DNA from: Ulota crispa
Lineage: Eukaryota; Streptophyta; Bryopsida; Orthotrichales; Orthotrichaceae
Assembly (NCBI GenBank): GCA_963920765.1
Contig: OY987248.1
Location: forward strand, 13,674,539-13,738,538
Reading direction: 5' to 3'
Length of the DNA stretch: 64,000 nt
This document shows positions 1-13,467 of this stretch, in pieces. The notes below the pieces were generated by a model that saw only the letters and a list, made by a program, of their open reading frames with translations, did not search any database and was not told the DNA's origin. The position numbers were made by a program, and so were the translations under genes. Within the stretch, counting starts at the first letter, position 1; every line of letters begins with the position of its first letter.

Positions 1-1950
1 AATTTTACAAACTTCACATGAGCATTGTATGTGTCATCGTCAGTGCAAAAATCATGGTCTCTTAACTGTCTGGTGTAAATTGTTCAACAATTTTTCAGGT
101 AGAAATATAGATGGCATTCTTGATAACAAAACACATATCAAACAACAAAAAACGCAACCTTCGCAAAGTGGAACTCTCATCTCCTGTTTAATATGAAAAA
201 ATATGGCAACCTAATATGTGATTGCCTCCTCCTCCCTTCAGCGGCCAAGATGAGTGACTTGAGCCGGCTAGAATGACTACCATGCAGAGATTTGCAAATA
301 TTAATGACATGACAATCTGTAATTATTGGTAGTTGTGCTTTTACATCTATCACCTGTGACGGCCGATCTTGATGATCATCACCCATATATAATCGAATCC
401 ATTTATAGCCACTTGACTTGACCCACCATAGCATGCTGTCATGTTAAACGGGTCTCTTATGATAGGGATCTATTACATAGGGCTCTCTAACTCGCAACTT
501 CTAGACAAGAGGAAGGAGTAATGTAGTACACATTCATTCAGAAAAGCCGACTATAGTGGTGCAAATAGCGGCGATGTTTTCTAGTCATTTACATTTCCCA
601 CGACATTCATAGAGAAGTGTGGATTTCCTAGCAGCACTTGCACATACTACTATCCATGTTTGGTAATTGCTTAAACTCCACTCCGGTCTTTACTCCTTCC
701 TTTCAGCCATGTAGTTTTACAATTCACTGTGGTTTTACTTAGAATGTAACACTGTTGCTCCTTATCTTCTTTGAACTACGTGTATTGTGTAAACACGCGA
801 GTGGAAAAGGTGTTTGCAAATCCATTCGAATAATACGTCATCCTCCCAAGAAGCTTACGACTTTCTCATTGGGGTAATACAATTCCTATTTCCTGCCAAC
901 TCAGTGCTCTGTGAATTTCATATCGTTTATCTGATTTACAATTAAATCAGGGTAATTGTGTTTATTGCCACGAAGCTATTCAATTTTTGTAGAAGAAGAC
1001 AATATATTATTTGAAGTAATTTGCATCCACTTTTCTAGGTTTACCACGTACATAAGTTTCAAATTTTAGGTCTTACTCTTAATCGTAAGCAAGTATGTCT
1101 TAGGCTCTGTACTGTTTACTAAGATACCAAGTATTTGACGTGAAATTCCAGTTTGGATCAAAAAGCATGAAAGCATAATAGATAATAACAAAATTGTGTA
1201 GCAATTGATAACAAAATTGCGCAACAACCCTTATTTTGTGTATTAAAAAGCAAATCCACATGTGTCAAGGCTTCTATTCTCAGTGAATAAAGCCAACGCA
1301 TGTTTTCTTTGAACTTAAATGAACTAGAGTAATAATCTGAATATGTTTTGTTTGTTTGATTTTTTAGGGTTTCATATTTGTGAATCTACTGAATTTAGTC
1401 TTTAATGATTGTGTATTATGATTCTACAATTCATTGTTTGGGGACTGCATACACGGCCTTTCTATGTGTTTGTTAAGTGTCGCAGTAATCAAAATCTAGG
1501 TAATGTTTTGGAAGATTCAAATTACAATAGAGAGTTGCACTTTGATTGTGTCCAATTCAATTAATTCTCATTGGAGATTATGCCATTCATATGGATTAAT
1601 TTACAAGCAAACAACTAAACCCTAACATGAATGGTTTGACGAGACCCTACACCACCCGAATTGCGTTGATTTGTTTTCTAGGTTTTGTATGTAAACCTCA
1701 TGTTTTGCATTCTATTTTGTTTCATCGATTCTTTTCATACAACGTAATGAACAATTCAAAACATAGAGTTCAACCATGTCCTACATGGCCTCACCAAATT
1801 TGAAGAAGATAAACTAAGTACATTTCTCAGTACCATACTCAATTTTATAAAAATAAATTACACCAAGTAGGTTAATGTATTGAATGCATTGTTATTCTCT
1901 ATAGAATGCCTGTGATTCAGGTAAACCAAACTTACCATGTCGAGAGAGAA
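1..1950. other. No gene seen; presumed 5' non-coding part of the CACTA element
   Basis: AT-rich sequence with no recognisable coding domain on either strand. The only open frame over 80 codons (177..434, - strand) has no family features. It is assigned to the CACTA interior only because no left terminus is visible. Confidence 0.4.
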
Positions 1951-1962
1951 ATTGTTGCTCGG

Positions 1963-2095
1963 GAAGGGATTGACCGTTACTGTTGTAGTTGTGTAAAATG
2001 TCACGGTTTAAAGATCCAGACTATATAGAATGTCTAGCGCCACCATCGGCAACATGGACAAGACATCATGCTCATGGAGCCTCTATTGGTAATCT
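1963..2095 (+). pseudogene. Degenerate N-terminal transposase-associated domain of the CACTA transposase
   Basis: One frame reads GIDRYCCSCVKC, then after two in-frame TAG codons RHHRQHGQDIMLMEP. The CxC..C spacing followed by a histidine-rich stretch and HG resembles the small cysteine/histidine domain at the N-terminus of plant CACTA transposases. The match is short and broken, so the call is tentative. It lies about 900 bases upstream of the main TNP2 region, where this domain is expected. A different frame (1989..2225) is open for 78 codons but looks like a shadow. Confidence 0.4.
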
Positions 2096-2987
2096 CTACT
2101 ACTCAATACTAATTCATTTTGTCATGAACATGTGCATTACAGTCTGTGTTAAGGGTAACTCAGACTCATACTGTGAATTGATGAATAAAAACTATACTGA
2201 AATCAAACATTTGACAAAGCATTGAAATACTTAGGCATACAGTTAGTATCAAGATATCTAGTACGTTCATATTGCTAAATGCAGTGAAAGTTCACACATG
2301 ATATTTAAGTTTTTTTTAAACGCAAAGTATACTGAGCAATGAAGCAACGTTTGCAATATGAGGTACTAGCTACCTATAACTCCAATTCAATGAATTATTT
2401 ACTCTATAAACTGCTACTACAAAAACCAACACATAGCATAATTATCTTGTTTTTGTCAATCAAATTTATATAACTTCCCTTTGTAAGTAGCAGTAGTGAG
2501 TAAGTAAGTCTGTAAGTAAGACAGTGACAATATAAAACCGTATTTTCTATTTTGCTAGAGGCATGGAAACCTTAAATTGTTTGTAATACTTTATTTAGTA
2601 ATAGAGTAGAGGCAATGGAACCCTTGAACACATTGTAATATAGTTAAGTAATAAAAAGTATTCCTCTATCCTTTTTGTTAATTTTATTTTTTGGCTGAAA
2701 TGTCTTCATGAAATGAAATCCAATTTATCATACAGAGGATTTTGACAAAAACAAATAGTAACTCTAGAGAACTGCGTATAATTCATTATCATCTATGATG
2801 CAATCTTCTACAATTCATAATTTCAGAATATCATATAATGTAAGGAATAGTCTTATTTGTGACTTTAACGAACCCTACGTTTTCAACCTTATTCTTTACT
2901 TTCATACATTGCAATTTATGGATGCTCATCAGTGATGTTTCTGTAATGCAGATGCCTACAAATTATAGTCATGGCGTTGCCTAAAGC

Positions 2988-5900
2988 GTGCCAGTGGCCA
3001 CTCTTGATAGAACAGCAAATGAAGATTTCAACAATGAACCTGCAAATGAGGAATTCATTGATGCATTTTCGGATGAAGAATTTACAAATCTAGAAGAGTA
3101 CCCGGATTGTGAAGATCAGACCCACAGCACGGACATGAATTTAGAAGAAATGACTCATAAATACTTTGGAAGAGCAAACGCAATACATAATGATAGTAAT
3201 AGTGGAAATGAAACCGCAGTTGATTTCAAAGATATGTCCTTAGCGGAGGATGAAGAGGACAACACGGAGCTCTTGGAGTCATTGCTTTGGGAGGCAAAGC
3301 AGCCATTATACTCTGGGTCCACTACTAACTGCCTTCAATTTAGTATTATCTTCATGTCCTTATGCACCTTGTTTTTTTGTTAATCACTACTACTTAGATG
3401 AGTTGCTTACCTTTTTGAAGCAAGATGTCTTACCCAAGGAGAATAATTGTCCTAAAAACTCTTATGAGTTGAATGCTAAGTTAGCAAAATTGGGGCTTTC
3501 TCATGAAACAATTCACTGCTGTGACTGTGGGAAAATGCTGATGGAAGGAAAATGCACGTTTGCATCAGTGCCCATCTTGCCAAAAGTTTAGATTCATAGA
3601 AGGCTTTGACACAATATCCATTAACTTTTTAAGATATTTCTCTATTATCAAACGACTTCATAGACTATTTCGTTGCCCTGCTATTGCGCAACATCTCTGC
3701 TGGCATGCAAAAAATTCATCTTCGGATGGGAAGATGAGATCAACAGTGGACAGTGGCCAGTGGAAGTTCATCAACAACAGATTCCCAAGCTTCAACAAGG
3801 AGGAAAGGAATATAAAGATAGAACTATCTTTAGATGGAATGAATCCGCATAGCATTCAATCTTTGAAGCATTTGGTGTGGCCAATTCTCATAATCTTCTA
3901 CAATCCACCTGCATACTTGATTACTAAGAAGTTCTTCATCTCCCTAACATTGATCATACTTGGTTCATAGTCACCTTCTGATTATAATATCGATGTCTAC
4001 CTTTAGCCTGTTGTCCACGAACTCAAGAAACTTTGGGTTGGAGTATCGGCGGTGGAAATGTCAGAAGTTGCAGGACCCAATAGGAATTTCAAGTTGAAGG
4101 GAATGTTAATTTGGACTCTTAACAACTTTCCGGCCTATACTTTGATTTTAGGTCAGACAAGCAAAGGATATGCTAAATGTTTGATTTGCAGGGAAGGTAC
4201 ATTTGCTCAGCACTCACGGGAAGCCAACAAAATGTTATACTTGGGGAATCAGAAGTGGTTGAAAGCAAATCACAATTGGAGAAGTGCTTGCGCAGCATTC
4301 AATGGCAACGTCAACCATGACAGGGCGCCACCTTGCCAAGCCGGTATGGCAATATTACAGAGAGGAGAGCAAAGACAATTATTCTTAGAGGGTGGAGGAT
4401 ACGCTAATTTAGAGAATGACCCATTGAAGAGAACTGAAGTGAAACGTATCAGCGTATTGTTTCAGTTACCATATTGGTCGGTGAGTTTTCTTAACTATTG
4501 ATCTTAATACTCTCTTGATATGCAGCTTATAGAAGACATGTACTTTGCTAGTTGTCATGTTCATACAAAAACTCATAGAAGAAATTGTGCTTTATAGTAG
4601 AAAGGTGCCTACTTAATGGTTTCTTATTTTTTTACTTCTGAGAGGTATTCCCATGTCTTCCTTAATGTTTCTTGCGTTCAACGAACAATATCCCTCCAGA
4701 TTTTGAAATCACAAAAAAATTATTTCTCTAAGCAATTAGGGCTTGCATAATCAATATATAGGTCCAGTCAATGGAGAGTCATGACTATGGAGGTCTTGCC
4801 GTGTCACATTCAGTCATACTACTCAATATCGTGAGAGTTCAAACCGCGTCATTAACAAATATCAATTTTCGAAGGTATCATAATAGTGTAATTTCTGTAA
4901 AGCAGCCATAAGAAAAGAATGGATCTTGTCATTTTAGCAAATGACATGGGCTACACGTGCATTTATAAATAGATTGAGCCTAGGAATACACATGAGACCT
5001 TGGAAATCATACGTAGGGAACGCTGTCTGCAATTGTTTTTTGAAACAGACATGCACATGCCACTGTTCTAGTCCTAAGGTAGGAGGCTCATAAATGGAGC
5101 ATCTAAGGGCTGAAATTGAATTTTGGGTAGGTGAAACTCTTTGAAATGGTTTTTAGTAAACTTTCTTTGAAAGACATGAAGAATCGACATCTAATTTAAG
5201 TTGTTTCATAGTTTTTGGAACTTTGTGGAATTAGTTATGACTATTTGAAGTGGAAAGACCATGGGGCTCTAAAATAGAGCACCTCCTCAAATGTACATGA
5301 GTTGTACATTGTTGAAGGGCAATGAAAAATAAAATGTAGAGAAAGAGTACATTTGAGGAGGTTCTCCATTTTAGAGCCTGCTCCGAATTTGAGCCTCCTA
5401 CCTTACAAATGGATGTTGAGTTTTTATTTTATTTTTTAAGTAAGAATTACATACGCCAAGCTGTATAAGACGAAAAAAGAGAATTTTGAAATGAATGAAG
5501 TCATAAACCCAAGCGTTAAGGTTGTGGTAGTCATGTAGAATGTTTGAAGAATCTGAACTCTATAGTATTAGACTTGGACAAAATATTTTGAGGATTAAGA
5601 AAATAGGGTTACAGTGACAATGTTAATACACTATCATTTAGTACTGATGGAAATGCCCACTAATTTAACTAAGGAGAAAATGTAATCTAACATAATGAAT
5701 GAAATGATACGTAACCAACACTTGCATATTAGTAGGTGGAATAATCAGATTAAGGTGCTAGCCAGAAATGGAGTGTATGTTACATTAAAATAACACTCAA
5801 ACTTCACTTGGTTGTTATAATGTTTGATTCTATTTTTTGCAGCTAGTGCGTAAGGACTTTTAGAATTCCTAGATACATATATGTTCTTGACCTCTATCTA

Positions 5901-7877
5901 TCAGTCTCAATACTTTGAGTTAGTTATGTAATGAAGATATAATTTAGAAATATGGCTTATATGTGCAAGCATTATGTGCACGGAATGGTACAATTTCAGA
6001 AGGACAAAGTAATAATGACAATATAGGAAGGTGGGAAGGGAATGCTGGATGATGCAGTGTTAATTTGATTTTAAGTTTATGTCTCAATAGTCATATTTAT
6101 GAAATTTCATCAAATTCACCGAAGATGAGCATTAATTTTTCAAAGGGCTTGTATTGTTTGCCATCATTAAAGCAATTCACTAGTGATTTAAAACATGACT
6201 GTCCTGTCAAGGTGAAAGGTGACTGAATAGCAGTGATAGTAGGAGAAAATTCCAATATGAATAGGAGTAGGTGAGCACCATTTATTTATGTGTATGGTGT
6301 ATTAGGTGATCACCGCTAGACATGTAGCCCAATAACGCAGCATTAGTTACTGTGCTTGTATAAGCTCATTTAGTATTACAGTGTTGTTTTTTTTGTTTTT
6401 GTTTATAGATTGCATAATTTTCACAAGGTTAATGTAGTCCATGGTTCATGAGATAGTATGTTATAAGAATAATATTCTTATCATACAAGATATTATTTTT
6501 CATGGGAACTTCTTATTCCTAATTGAGTTAAAGTAATTTTTTTATTATTTGTATTGCTGTGTTTTGGGCATTCATGGGTTGACAATAGTAAAGAAATTGT
6601 GGATTTCATAACGGTTATTTATGATTCACCTAATTTTTTCCTAGCTATTTTTCAGATGTTCTGTAGCTACTTGAATCATGTATATGCTTGTGGTGATTTT
6701 TGTCCACCTCTTGAAAAGGAGTTGCTTTCATTGAATGACCATTCCTTATAGCCAAGCTAGTTAATGTAATCAAAATATATCCATGGAGGATGTAATTCTT
6801 CTTTAAAGACTGGTTGACAACTCATTTGGAGAAAGAGAAGGCATATCGTGCCTCCTTTAGTGACCTTTAGCCTTGCATGTGCCAGAAATGGTATAGTGAT
6901 TGAATTATGTTTGCAAAGGTATATGTTCTTCACTATCTAATAAGTGTGTGTTCTTGTAGGAGCTTCCTATGCGGCACACACTCGACACAATGCATTGTGA
7001 AAAGAACGTATGTGATAATCTCTTTCAAACTTTGTTTGGGAAAATAGACGGTGTTAAATCCAGGCAAGACATGTGTGCTTGCAATATCCGTCATCACCTA
7101 CACTTTAGAGCAAATGGAGGATCTGATTCATTTTGCATGCCAGATGTTCCATATGTCCTCAATAAAGAAGAGCAAGAGATGTTCTTGCAAACTTTGAAGA
7201 ACATCAAGTTTTCATCTAGCTATGGTGCCCCCTTTAATGGAAAGAATCAAGATGGAAAACTTTGCGGATTGAAGACACATGACTACCACATCCTAATGCA
7301 ATAGGTACTGCCTTTGTGCTTGAGGAATGTGAGAAATGCTGAAGTTGTGGAGGCAGTAATGCAGGTTAGTAGATTGTTCCGCAAATTGTGTTCTAAGGTG
7401 GTAGATGTTTAAGGGAAGGACATATTAATTGATGAAGTAGCTGAGACCATTGCTTATTTAGAGAAGGAATTCCCACCTTCTGTTTTTGTCATAATGCTGC
7501 ACCTTCCCCTACATTTGGTTGAGGAATTGTTCTTGTGCAGTCCTATTCAAACTCAATTGATGTACCCCTTTGAGAGGTACATAAAGGTGTTGAAAGGGTA
7601 TGTAAAAAATAAAGCAAAGCCTCAAGGGAGCATGCCATTTAGGTATCAAAGGGATGAAGACATAGGTTTCTTCAATGAATACTTTTTCCAATATACTCCT
7701 ACTACCATGAAAGCATGGGACGATGAAGAAGAACCCGCTATGAAAGACAAGGAGTTCAATGACAAAGGGAAGATAGAACGTCCTTTGTCACCTGATTTTA
7801 TGAAGATGATTCATAATTTTGTGCTAGACGACATTATGCACAAGGAGGCATACAAGAGATACGCACACTGTCAATGA
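2988..7877 (+). pseudogene. CACTA transposase, TNP2 and DUF4218 regions, decayed
   Basis: Plant CACTA transposase, which cuts and joins the element's ends. Recognisable blocks in order: acidic N-terminus (2988..3330); DELLTFLKQDVLPKENN (3397 on); a cysteine knuckle and LRYFSIIKRLHRLFRCP (3560..3690); the catalytic-core stretch SLDGMNPHS with WPILIIFYNPPAY (3827..3920); GMLIWTLNNFPAYTL and CLICREG (4100..4195). A real intron follows: donor GTGAGT at 4481, acceptor before 6960. The next exon reads ELPMRHTLDTMHCEKNVCDN. The DUF4218 part follows with HLPLHLVEELFLC and MYPFERYIKVLKGYVKNKA (7494..7877). At least two frame changes (near 3340 and 3590) and in-frame stops TAG 3968, TAG 4013, TAG 7302 and TAA near 7411 show it is dead. 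Confidence 0.88.
5076..5405. repeat. MITE inside the CACTA transposase intron
   Basis: The ends are inverted copies: CCTAAGGTAGGAGGCTC at the left, and at the right GAGCCTCCTACCTTA, which is GTAAGGTAGGAGGCTC when reversed. Inside, GTACATTTGAGGAGG pairs with CCTCCTCAAATGTAC, so the element can fold on itself. No clean target duplication is visible. It lies within the 4481..6959 intron of the transposase and has no coding capacity. Confidence 0.6.
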
Positions 7878-8460
7878 ATTACATGGTAATTGTCAAAGAT
7901 TGTATAGGATGTTTTACTAAATTTCTATTGAAACTGCATGGTAAAGAGATATGACAACATATTTCAGTGTATGACATGATGTGAACTGTAATGGGATAGT
8001 AATTGAAGTATGTAACTACCATGTATGGAATAAAAAAGAATATAGTTATGTTAAAGAGAATATGATATATTCTTATTTATAACCAAACCATTGTCTGAGA
8101 GGGCAGATTGATGGTTATGAAAGGAGTTAGACATGATATAATTGTGATCAAGTGAAGCCAGTACCCTTTACTCTTATATTCAAATCACTATGGTATAGGT
8201 GAATCTGTCTTATTTGTGTTGTGGAGTATTCGTCATTAAAACTGTTATTTGTAAAAAGCAGTATTCTGAGGGGAGATGAACATGACTGAAGTCTAGTGAC
8301 GCTAGACTTGTTACAAAGTGATGCATATAAGATATGAGATTCATATGCATGAAATGAACTATAATAACAATGATGTTAATTTTTAATTATGGATTTTGAC
8401 ATGCATTGTATGAAAATTAAGTATGCACATCTGTGCTTCTTATTGGCATTGTTGACACAT

Positions 8461-10614
8461 TGTCCTGATGGAGATATCTTCATCATGTAGATACTTGTTA
8501 TTTATTTATGTTTGTGCTGATTTCAATAAATCAACAATTAAGGCAAAAAGGGTGGTCATAGTGAAGACCACAGTTTGGTGACAGTGCAGCGGCCATAGAT
8601 TCTAGCGCACTGCGCCGTCTTGTCACATGCACAGTTCAAGGAGAAAGTAGCGGGTTGGCTTGGCTAATTTCCTACCTCACTAGCTGCCAAGCCATGAGTC
8701 GCCATCACCGCTCAACGAGTCCGATGGGATTTGAACCCGGACCGGCGGACGGTCAGAAACAACCGCTTCTCTAGCCAATCAAGTCTACAACTTGGCGACT
8801 GAAAACAAGCATTTGATACTATTATATATTTGCAAGGGCACGTGGCCACTTTACGGTGGTGTTTATTTTGTAATTTAATCATTTTCATATGTTTATCTAG
8901 ATATTTTGGAAGGCTCATATATTTTGCCTTTGTTTGAATAAAAATACTAAGGATTTAAAAGTCAATGGGAAAGGTGTGAAAGGAAAAAGGGTTTAGCATC
9001 TATAGTGAGGCTAGGATAGAGAGAAGCATGGGCTAATATGCCCTACTTCCCTACCTTAGATAGGGTCAAAATTATGGAGGAGAGATTTCTTAGTTGTTAG
9101 AAGTTAGTGTATGAGTGTTGGTGGGAAGAAGGGAAAAATCTCGAAACTTTGAGGTGAGAGAATTTTCTATGTATACATGATTTTAATTTGAAATTTGAGG
9201 AGGTTGTTTTTTGTATGATTGCCTTTTTAAAATGAGTTTGCAAGTTTGATTTAGAATTGTGATGCAAAAGTTATGAGTGTTTGAAATTTGGAATCAAAAA
9301 GCCAAACTATGAAGAAATGCTGAGACTTTGACACGCCATAACTTATGATTTGTATATCATTTTGCAACAAGATTTGGAGGGAGTGTTTGCCTTAGTCTTG
9401 GCTTTTTAAAAAGTTTTTAAACTTGAAATTTGAAGCTTATAGAAAAGAAAGTTATGAAAGTGTGAAGGATGGAGGTGGTTTCTCTTTTGTTATGAGAAGG
9501 TCAAAATTTTGAAGAGCTACAACTTTCGGACAGTATGAAATTTTCTTCTCAAAATTTCAGAAGCAGTGTTTTGTTGTTATAGCTTTTTGAATTGTCTTTA
9601 ATTATTTGATTTGGAATCTTATTGAAGAAGTTATAGTGTATAGAAGTTGGGGGCTTGGGTGCTCTCTAAAAAATTGAGGTTCACACTTTAATTGACTAGA
9701 ACTTACGGACAAAGTTTTATTTTGAAGTGAAAATTTTATGTATTGTAGCCGGTGATATCATCTTTTCAAATTAATATTACGTTTCTATAGGTGATGTGTA
9801 GAACAAAAGTTATAGAGGTTTATAGAGGCAATGTTTAGTTTGCAAGGAGGAAGAAGAGCTTCTACTTTGAATTCGCATAACTTTTGGACAATAGCTTAGA
9901 TGAAGTTGAAATTTGAAAAAATGTTAAAAGATTAGTAGAGCTTTTCAAATTGCTATTATACTTAACATTTAGATCCTTGAGCCATCTATGGCACTAGATA
10001 GAAGGTTGCAGCCTTTCTAGGAATTGTTATTTGTGATTTTTTTCATTGTTTTTTATTAAAACATGAAGATTTGAAGACATGAAGACTTGAAGACATGAAG
10101 ACTTGAAGACATGAAAATATAAAGACTTCAAGAGGAATGTTTTGGGTTTATTTTTTATGTATGTGTGGGATGTGGCTTTGTTATTCCTAGCCAGTTTTGG
10201 AGGCTCGTTTGTTAATTCATTTTTATTCCGTTTTGTAAACTTTATTGCGAGTAGTTTGAGTCAAACCAAACTTAACCCAATTTATTGTTATGGTGACAAA
10301 GTGGGATTAATCACTTACATGGTCGAGACTTACTCTGTTCTCAGAATCTAGAGTTTTGGCCAGCAGATCGTGAATTTGAATTTAGAATCCCGTCACACGG
10401 ACAGCAGCTTGTGTCTGTTGTCCCAATCTACCCATTCCATATCCAATAGGCTCTTATTCCTACTTTGTCTTTTATATCTCTAGAGCCAGCCACAGGATAG
10501 GCTAACGGAAGACTGAAGAGTGAAGATCAAGAGCAAAAAAATTTTAGTCAGTAACGCATAAATCGCAGCGAGAAACCCTGCGTGTTCCCAAGGCGCACTC
10601 CTCTTAATCCAACA
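8461..10614 (-). mobile_element. Solo-like LTR, 2.15 kb, minus orientation
   Basis: A 2154-base block that reappears in reverse orientation at 13468..15619. Read on the minus strand it begins TGTTGGATT and ends CAGGACA, so it has the TG..CA ends of long terminal repeats. No gag or pol coding is attached, so it looks like a solo LTR of an unclassified LTR retrotransposon family. Many differences from the other copy are visible by eye, so the insertion is old. Flanking 5-base duplications are not clear. It sits between the DUF4218 and DUF4216 parts of the CACTA transposase. Confidence 0.65.
8727..8783 (-). other. tRNA-like box A/box B inside the LTR
   Basis: On the minus strand TTGATTGGCTAGAG (near 8783..8770) resembles a Pol III A box, and about 30 bases later GGGTTCAAATCCC (8739..8727) is a near-perfect B box. 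The rest does not fold as a full tRNA. The same place in the second LTR (15297..15350) keeps the A-box-like part and a weaker B box. This suggests a tRNA-derived SINE captured by the LTR before the two copies arose. Confidence 0.4.
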
Positions 10615-13467
10615 ACGTGTAAACTATGCCATGGTGCATGTATGCATGGGAATGTCACTGAAAATTTTAGAATGACAAAACATCATGTATTAAGTAAACA
10701 TGATTTGCAATATAATTCTGATTTACACAGTTATTTCAATTTCTTTTTAAAGTGGTTAATATTATGGATTGTATTTGGCTGAGGTTGTATTGACAGCAAT
10801 CACATCTTTATGGATACAAAGTAGTAATTGATAAGTAACTTTGTATTGGACAGTTCAGTTACTACTGCTAATTTCTTGAAAATTGAAAGCACAGCTAAGG
10901 ACAAAACTGTTGCACTATGACAATTCAAATGACATTGTCATCTGTAGTGTCTTCTTGTACTATATTAATTAGTATTCAATAACAAATTTAGAATATAGTA
11001 GTAAGAGTATGTTCACATTTAGTGTAAAAAGATGTATTAGCAATGTGAATGCATCCTAAAGGCGTGTGCAAATGCATCTAATTTTCTAATATCCATCTTA
11101 AGATCAATTGTAAATATACCCTAACTTAGGTCTAAGGCCATAACCTCTGCAATTACAGCCAAGAAGTAACACATATTATTGTTGCATGCGATGGTTTTCA
11201 AAATACCTGTTTTACTAGCTGACTAAAACGCACATTGGTGTTGAAAATGTCAAAGTAGCATTGGAACAACTACTACAAAGTTGTAGTCTACTATTTTAAC
11301 TCAGTACATGATAAGGTTGATTTTGAGGGTGCAAGAGGTTCAAGCGGGCAGTTTTAGATCGGAATCAATAAAGACAATAGTATCAAAGTCAATTGGGAAG
11401 ACGAGCTAGGCGAGGTGTATTTGCATTCCCAGCAAACTTGCAACTGTTTCCAAATTTCTTAGACTGGGCTTTGGAGGAAGTTTATTAGAACCTACGGTTA
11501 GGAGTGACAGCGGAAGACTGTGTAGAAAATACAATTAGGGAACCACTACCAGTAGCTATCGGTTACAAAGCAAAGAATGCTTATGAAAATCACTACCAAG
11601 TCATAAGTTCTGAGCGTAAGTTTAAAACTGCAAATAATAGGGTGTTAGTAACGTTCAAGCAGATATGTAGAAATGGAAGGTGTGACACTAACCTAGTGAA
11701 TGCTGATGTTGAATACGTTGGCTACTTAGAAGAGATAGTGGAATTTAATTATAGAGGGCATTGCATTGTAGTTCTAGTGTGTGATTTTGTAAAAGCAAAC
11801 TACATGGGAGAGAATGCAACTATTAAGAGAGACAAATGGAAATTTACTTTAGAAAATTACAGGAGGAGGCCCGGCTACAACTGTCCAGACAGCTTTGCAT
11901 TTCCTAAACATGTAGAGCAAGTTTTTGATTCTGACGCAGAAGACTTACTTGGTTGGAAAGTTGTGTTGAAAAGAGACGCTCATGGCAGACGGGTGCTACT
12001 GAATGTAGTAGACAATGAATACTAGACTTTGTTTTAAATGGAGAACAATGAAGACTTTGTTGGTTTGCATCTTTAGGACGATGTTGCTGAGGGTGCAGTG
12101 CCGGCTGTGTTGACTAGGTGGAATATTGTGCTCTGTCAAGTTTTAATACTTGGCAGAGGTCGCTCAAAGGGGGGAATGCAGCAACATGGCAGAGGTGATA
12201 GCAAAAATGGCATACAAGAGACTCGTGCAAGAGGAAGTTTTGACTGACAAATCCAGAGATCCGTTGGTGCAAGTAAAAGAAATGACTGGTGTCTTCTAAA
12301 TATGATTGTCCCATTCTAGCAAATATTCATGTCCTCTCTGTGATATTTCAAAAATTTCTTTGTTTTATGCATATGGTTTTGTCCTATGTCATGTGTGATT
12401 GTTAAGAACTGGGGTGGTGAATGCAAATGTTTTGTTGAATGAGTTGTTATGGGAGCTCGCCGTGTAGGTCAAGGTCAACGTTGAGCAGCAGTAGTGGATT
12501 TTGTTGGAAGTAAAAATAGCGATCGCAAGGACACGTTCTGCATACACTAAAATTCAAATGGCAGTAGAATACAACAGCAACAAAGGCGTATAGAACTAGG
12601 TATTGATGAACGACATGACAATGACGACGACACGATATCAGCTGAAATAAATGACAAAATTGACGGTGATTTTGTGGATGCAGTCAATGGTGATGAAGGT
12701 GTGATGTAGATGCAATATTTGTCTTAAGTGTTTTTTGAAGTTCCAAAGAAACGATCCTGAACGACTTACGCATAGTACCATGTGTGTTATGGAGTGGAAG
12801 TCTATATTATCATTGTTTTTCACAGAATCCAGTGATAATTACCATTTAATTTATATCCATTTGAAAGTTTTAAGGATGCTGATATCTGTGAACTTGTAAA
12901 GTAATATTCAATACAAGAGCGTTCAGCTACTTTAATAAATATCGTACTGTACAATAGAATGCATTATTCCTTGTCTCTTGGCTCAGTCATTTCTTTATAA
13001 GATTATGCATTGTCATTTTGTTTGCCTAATACCGCAGAGTAAATTTAAAATATTTGACTTTTGTGAAGAGTAGTAGACCTCATGTTATGTATTTCTGTGT
13101 TGATGTATTTACTCTTTATAGAATTTTGAAGACAATGAGAACAATAGAAGAGGGTGCGTAGCTTGTCAGATTGTTGTCACACTATCTTTGAACCTGAAAG
13201 TACTTTGAGAATTGCGTTTAAAATAAATTGATCAACATTGAACTTACCAACTGGATAGAATAAGTTTAACTGGCCAAATTTTTGCATTCACCAGTAAAAA
13301 AACCATGTTGTATGCAATAGAAGAAAATGCTGCAAAAAAATAGCATACCAAAATAAACCATCGTGGCCCTAATTTTACTAAAATTATCGGCACAAAGTTC
13401 TATGAATTAAAGCGTACATAGCTTCTATTTTAGAGTGTGATGATTATGTATGATGTAGTAAGGATGT
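10615..13467 (+). other. CACTA interior between the two opposed LTRs
   Basis: Unique sequence holding the DUF4216 piece (11504..12025). Upstream, 10582..10780 contains a small open frame with CKLCHGACMHG and spaced histidines, reminiscent of a zinc knuckle but not assignable. The sequence from 12026 to 13467 has no coding signal I can support. Confidence 0.5.
11504..12025 (+). pseudogene. CACTA transposase C-terminal domain (DUF4216-like)
   Basis: A 173-codon open frame. The stretch VEYVGYLEEIVEFNY followed by VVLVCDFVKANY matches the pattern of DUF4216 (a hydrophobic strand, Y-G-x-L, acidic-aromatic, then hydrophobic-CDW/F-V), which follows DUF4218 in plant CACTA transposases. Ahead of it come ENHYQVISSERKFK and NNRVLVTFKQIC. 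It ends LLGWKVVLKRDAHGRRV. The frame is open, but it is separated from the rest of the transposase by the LTR insertion and probably once had an upstream exon (about 11335..11500). Called from motif shape, without a search. Confidence 0.65.

Noticed and set aside
8712-8918. Paired open frames here and at 15161..15367 encoding similar peptides (MSLPKYLDKH)
   Set aside because: Both are in the shared LTR; similarity follows from the repeat, and the frames include tRNA-like sequence.
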